Source: Paenibacillus apiarius
GTDB lineage: Bacteria; Bacillota; Bacilli; Paenibacillales; Paenibacillaceae
Assembly (NCBI RefSeq): GCF_017052585.1
Contig: NZ_JAFFHZ010000001.1
Location: forward strand, 682,001-746,000
Direction: 5' to 3'
DNA length: 64,000 nt
Below the pieces are notes generated by a model. That model was not told the origin of the DNA and did not search any database. It saw only the letters and a list, made by a program, of their open reading frames with translations. Below are positions 61,030-64,000 of the stretch, in pieces. The position numbers and the translations under genes are program-made. Every line of letters starts with the position of its first letter. The stretch's first letter is position 1.

Positions 61030-62106
61030 CTATCCCTCCCGATTCGCCTGTTTGGAACGTTTCGTCTTATTGAGCAGCCAACGGATCATGCCGGGAGCCG
61101 CAGCGAAGAAAATGATGATGCTAATGACCATCTTGATTACCTCACCCGGAACATCTGCGCCGAAGCTCATGCCTTGGGCGCCGTACATCAACGACCCGAA
61201 CAGCGCCGCAGCCAGCATTACGCCCAATGCCCCGTTCATGCCGAGCAGCGCAACCGCAATGCCGTCGAAGCCCAGCCCCGATGTCGCGGAGGCAATCGCC
61301 ATATATTTGAAGACGCCGAGCACTTCGAATGTCCCGACCATACCACCCAGCATGCCGGACAGGAAGAACGTGCGAATGACGACTCGCGACACATTCATTC
61401 CCGCATATCGGGCTGCATGATTGTTGTTCCCTACAGCGCGTATCTCATATCCCCACTTTGTCCGGTTCATATAGAAGTGGTAAGCGATTAACGCGACCAC
61501 GGCCAGCGCGAAGCCCCAATGAATGCGCGCCCCGTCCAGCAGTTCGCTTAACCAGTTGATCTGAATGCTGGCCGATTCCTGGATGTTCTGCGAACGGGAT
61601 GTTCCTTCTTCCGCCATGAACGCTTTGATGACCATATGGCTAAGGTACAGTGCCGTCCAGTTCAGCATGATGCAGGATATAACTTCATTAATGCCCCGCT
61701 TGGTCTTCAATACGGCGACCAAAGCGCCCCATAATCCGCCAAGCAGCGTCCCAGCAATAACAGCTGCAATCGCATGGATGATTGGAGGCAAAGAGAGCAT
61801 ATTGCCGACCATGAGAGCGCCGAGCGACCCCATTACGATCTGGCCGTCTACCCCGATGTTGAACATCCCGGCGCGGAATACAATGGCTACGGCAAGCCCG
61901 GTGAAGATAAGCGGCACAATCGCGCGCAGCGCCTCGGCCATATCGTAGGGGTTGCCGAAAATTTTATCCAGCATGGACTGATAGGCAAGCAGCGGGTTAT
62001 ATCCTCCGGCAATCATGACGACAGCGCCAAGCAGCAGTCCCAAGACGATCGATAATAACGAGATTTTGACGGATTCTCCAGCTAACAGCGCTTTGAGCTT
62101 GTTCAT
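61030..62106 (-). CDS. nupP: Nucleoside-type ABC transporter permease NupP
   Basis: 358 residues. First helix about 18-40 (LLSIVLGLLLGAVVMIAGGY); a BMP-permease signature FRAGMFNIGVDGQIVMGSLG near 78 and the coupling loop YEIRAVGNNNHAARYAGMNV near 225. The ATG (62106) overlaps the nupO stop by four bases, so it is translationally coupled. Ortholog of the B. subtilis guanosine importer permease by motif and gene order; substrate inferred. Confidence 0.88.
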   Translation of the reverse strand: MNKLKALLAGESVKISLLSIVLGLLLGAVVMIAGGYNPLLAYQSMLDKIFGNPYDMAEALRAIVPLIFTGLAVAIVFRAGMFNIGVDGQIVMGSLGALMVGNMLSLPPIIHAIAAVIAGTLLGGLWGALVAVLKTKRGINEVISCIMLNWTALYLSHMVIKAFMAEEGTSRSQNIQESASIQINWLSELLDGARIHWGFALAVVALIAYHFYMNRTKWGYEIRAVGNNNHAARYAGMNVSRVVIRTFFLSGMLGGMVGTFEVLGVFKYMAIASATSGLGFDGIAVALLGMNGALGVMLAAALFGSLMYGAQGMSFGADVPGEVIKMVISIIIFFAAAPGMIRWLLNKTKRSKQANREG

Positions 62107-63635
62107 TCCCGCTCCCCTCCTTGATGCTTGCCCGCCATCAGCAGACCGAGCTCTTGATCCGATGTCGTCTCTGGTGTCGTCTCGCCGACGATCCTGCCGT
62201 TGAACATAACCAGAATCCGATCGGAAACGTTAATGATTTCATCCAGCTCGAACGACACGAGCAGAACCGCCTTTCCCTTATCGCGCTCGGCAATCAATTG
62301 CTTGTGCACGAACTCAATCGCCCCTACATCGAGGCCCCGCGTCGGCTGGGCCGCGACGAGCAGCTTGGGCTCTCTGGCGATTTCCCGCGCGATAATCACC
62401 TTCTGCTGGTTGCCGCCTGACATGGAACGAACCGGTGTATGAATGCCTGGCGTTCGGATGTCGAATTGCTCGACATACCGCTCCGCAACCGACGCTATCG
62501 CCTGCCGATCCAGCAGCCCTTTGTGGTTGAAGCGATCTTCATAATAAGACTTCAGCACCGCATTTTCGCTAACGTCGAAATCGAGCACGAGGCCATGCTT
62601 GTGGCGATCCTGCGGAATATACGAAATGCCCGCTTCGGACGCCGCGCGCGGCGAACCGTGTGTGACATCACGACCCTCAAGCCGAATCGAGCCAGACTCA
62701 ACCGGCCGCATGCCGGTAATCGCTTCGACCAGCTCCGCTTGACCATTGCCATCCACGCCGGCGATGCCTACAATCTCGCCTGCGCGGATGGACAGAGAAA
62801 TCCCGTCGACCGCCCGCTGCCCGTTCTCGGCTGATACGACGAGATCCGCAATGTCAAGCAGCGCCTCTTGCGGATTCGCCGGCCCCTTGTCGGTCTTGAA
62901 TTGCACGCGGTGCCCGACCATCTTCTCCGCCAGCGTCTCCTGATTCGAGTCCGCCACCGTCACGGTTTCTATCATTTTTCCGCGGCGGATAATCGTGCAC
63001 CGGTCGGCGACATCCATAATTTCCTTCAATTTATGCGTAATGAGCAGAATCGATTTCCCTTCATTCACGAGCCGCTTCATAATTTGAAGCAGCTCGGTGA
63101 TTTCCTGCGGGGTAAGCACCGCGGTCGGTTCGTCGAAGATAATGATTTCCGCGCCCCGGTACAGTGTCTTCATAATTTCGACCCGCTGTTGCATGCCTAC
63201 GGATATCGATTCAATCTTCGCTTCCGGATTGACATTCAGCCCGTATTGCGCAGACAAAGCGGAAATCCGGCTGGCGGCGCCCTTCAGGTCCGTGCCGAAG
63301 CCTCGCTTCGGTTCCATGCCAAGGATGATATTCTCCGTCACGGTAAACGGAGGAACCAACTTGAAATGCTGATGCACCATGCCGATACCGCACTCGATCG
63401 CTTTGTTCGGGCCATTCATCACGATGGGTTGTCCACCCAGTTCAATTGTCCCTTCATCTGGCTGGTACAAGCCGAACACAATATTCATTAGCGTGGATTT
63501 CCCCGCGCCGTTCTCTCCAAGCAGAGCATGAATTTCGCCTTTTCTTAGCTGCAGGCTGATTTGGTCGTTAGCAACGATGCCGGGAAAACGCTTCGTGATC
63601 CCTTTGAGCTCCAGCACGATTTCTCCGTTATGCAT
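62103..63635 (-). CDS. nupO: Nucleoside-type ABC transporter ATPase NupO (two ABC domains)
   Basis: 510 residues with two nucleotide-binding domains in one chain. Domain 1: HALLGENGAGKSTLMNIVFG, signature ISVGMQQRVEIMKTLYRGAE, IIFDEPTAVLTPQE. Domain 2 has a degenerate Walker A (GIAGVDGNGQAELVEAITGM) and RSMSGGNQQKVIIAREIARE. This is the RbsA/BMP type. RBS GGAGGGGAACGCC before ATG 63635; a longer frame to 63689 lies in the hairpin region. It follows the binding protein after 66 bases. Confidence 0.9.
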   Translation of the reverse strand: MHNGEIVLELKGITKRFPGIVANDQISLQLRKGEIHALLGENGAGKSTLMNIVFGLYQPDEGTIELGGQPIVMNGPNKAIECGIGMVHQHFKLVPPFTVTENIILGMEPKRGFGTDLKGAASRISALSAQYGLNVNPEAKIESISVGMQQRVEIMKTLYRGAEIIIFDEPTAVLTPQEITELLQIMKRLVNEGKSILLITHKLKEIMDVADRCTIIRRGKMIETVTVADSNQETLAEKMVGHRVQFKTDKGPANPQEALLDIADLVVSAENGQRAVDGISLSIRAGEIVGIAGVDGNGQAELVEAITGMRPVESGSIRLEGRDVTHGSPRAASEAGISYIPQDRHKHGLVLDFDVSENAVLKSYYEDRFNHKGLLDRQAIASVAERYVEQFDIRTPGIHTPVRSMSGGNQQKVIIAREIAREPKLLVAAQPTRGLDVGAIEFVHKQLIAERDKGKAVLLVSFELDEIINVSDRILVMFNGRIVGETTPETTSDQELGLLMAGKHQGGERE

Positions 63636-63655
63636 GGCGTTCCCCTCCGTAACGA

Positions 63656-63687
63656 GTTTCCCCGCCGCATACTGCAGGCGGGGAAAC
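63656..63687 (-). other. Intercistronic stem-loop between the BMP lipoprotein and nupO
   Basis: GTTTCCCCGCC (63656-63666) pairs perfectly with GGCGGGGAAAC (63677-63687), loop ten bases, no T run. Probably stabilises the upstream binding-protein mRNA or limits read-through, keeping the binding protein in excess. Confidence 0.7.
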
Positions 63688-63701
63688 AATAAAATGGTTG
63701 A

Positions 63702-64000
63702 TTACGTCGTTGGCACTTGAATTTTGCCTTCAATAATCTGTTGACGATATTGTTCGACCTTGTCGAGAATGTCTTGCGGCACGTTTTTGCTTGAAGTCGG
63801 CGCCACGTCTACCCCTTTTTCCTTCAAGCCCATATAAGTGATTTTGCCGTCAGGGAATTTCCCGTCAGCCAAATCCTTCGAGATTTGATATACGGCTTCA
63901 TCCACTTTCTTAATCATCGACGTCAGCGTAATTTCATCTCCGAATTCAAGCGATTGATCCTTGTCGACGCCGATGACCCAGACCTGTTCACCGCGGGCTG
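63702..64000 (-). CDS. nupN: BMP-family nucleoside-binding lipoprotein, C-terminal part
   Basis: About the last 98 codons; the start is beyond the window. WVIGVDKDQSLEFGDEITLT and SMIKKVDEAVYQISKDLADG match the end of BMP/Med-type binding proteins (YufN/NupN), and the terminal KVEQYRQQIIEGKIQVPT is typical. First gene of nupN-nupO-nupP-nupQ, giving a complete importer of which the lipoprotein captures the nucleoside. Substrate inferred. Confidence 0.88.
   Translation of the reverse strand, partial: ARGEQVWVIGVDKDQSLEFGDEITLTSMIKKVDEAVYQISKDLADGKFPDGKITYMGLKEKGVDVAPTSSKNVPQDILDKVEQYRQQIIEGKIQVPTT

Noticed and set aside
1-64000. CRISPR arrays, rRNA operons, prophage
   Set aside because: No regular short repeats with spacers, no rRNA-like sequence and no phage structural genes were seen on reading both strands.

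Overview
This window is a chromosomal stretch of a spore-forming Firmicute, most likely Paenibacillus or a close relative. Evidence: a spore SASP gene, the sporulation membrane proteins YtaF, YtvI, YtrH and YtrI, strong AGGAGG-type ribosome sites with frequent TTG/GTG starts, roughly half GC, and a gene order that follows the Bacillus subtilis coaE-ytaF-mutM-polA / phoP-phoR / mdh-icd-citZ / ytvI-ytwI / pyk-accA-accD / dnaE-ytrH-ytrI-ytpI-ytoI backbone with insertions and losses. The assignment rests on recognition of protein families; no database search was run.

Layout. 0-2.2 kb: a sugar-acid-free carbohydrate locus on the minus strand (AraC-type regulator, BadF/BadG-type sugar kinase, start of a GH4 6-phospho-glycosidase). 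2.5-3.9 kb: a small Cys-rich unknown, a tRNA-Ala, nrdR and a SASP. 3.9-9.6 kb: polA-mutM-ytaF-coaE-lytic transglycosylase, all minus. 9.7-14.4 kb: the phosphate uptake operon pstS-pstC-pstA-pstB-phoU behind a clear Pho box. 14.4-17.3 kb: a soluble CBS/chemotaxis-signalling protein and a WYL regulator-DinB pair. 17.5-20.2 kb: phoP-phoR. 20.2-24.8 kb: a decayed bile-acid:sodium-type transporter, class I fumarase, YfbR nucleotidase, a YtvI paralogue and an unknown. 25.1-31.4 kb: four tandem paralogous solute-binding lipoproteins with no transporter. 31.6-36.5 kb: small membrane protein, mdh-icd-citZ, then an AT-rich stretch. 36.8-38.9 kb: ytvI and the remains of a deleted two-component/ABC transporter locus. 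39.2-43.5 kb: sucA-sucB. 43.6-50.2 kb: small proteins, fxsA/ytwI, thioesterase, pyk, accD-accA, PgpA. 50.3-57 kb: dnaE, ytrH-ytrI-ytpI and convergent ytoI. 57-59.8 kb: a YhgE/Pip membrane protein with a regular 19-residue repeat. 60-64 kb: a nucleoside-type BMP ABC transporter (nupNOPQ order).

How the genes connect. PhoR-PhoP would activate the pst operon through the 11-base-spaced boxes upstream of pstS. citZ, icd, mdh, fumarase and sucAB give five steps of the TCA cycle, with a perfect-match cre (CcpA) site upstream of citZ. Pyk and AccA/AccD join glycolysis to fatty acid synthesis. Several loci are decaying (bile-acid-type transporter, response regulator, histidine kinase, ABC-2 permease), and pfkA and nrnA are absent from the slots where B. 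subtilis keeps them.

Most interesting: the tandem lipoprotein array with its shared promoter and recombined 5' ends; the two blocks of exact 19-residue repeats in the YhgE-like protein; and a family of GTTCAAAAA...TTTTTGAAC palindromic elements that here sit only between co-transcribed genes. No CRISPR array, intact insertion sequence or prophage was seen.
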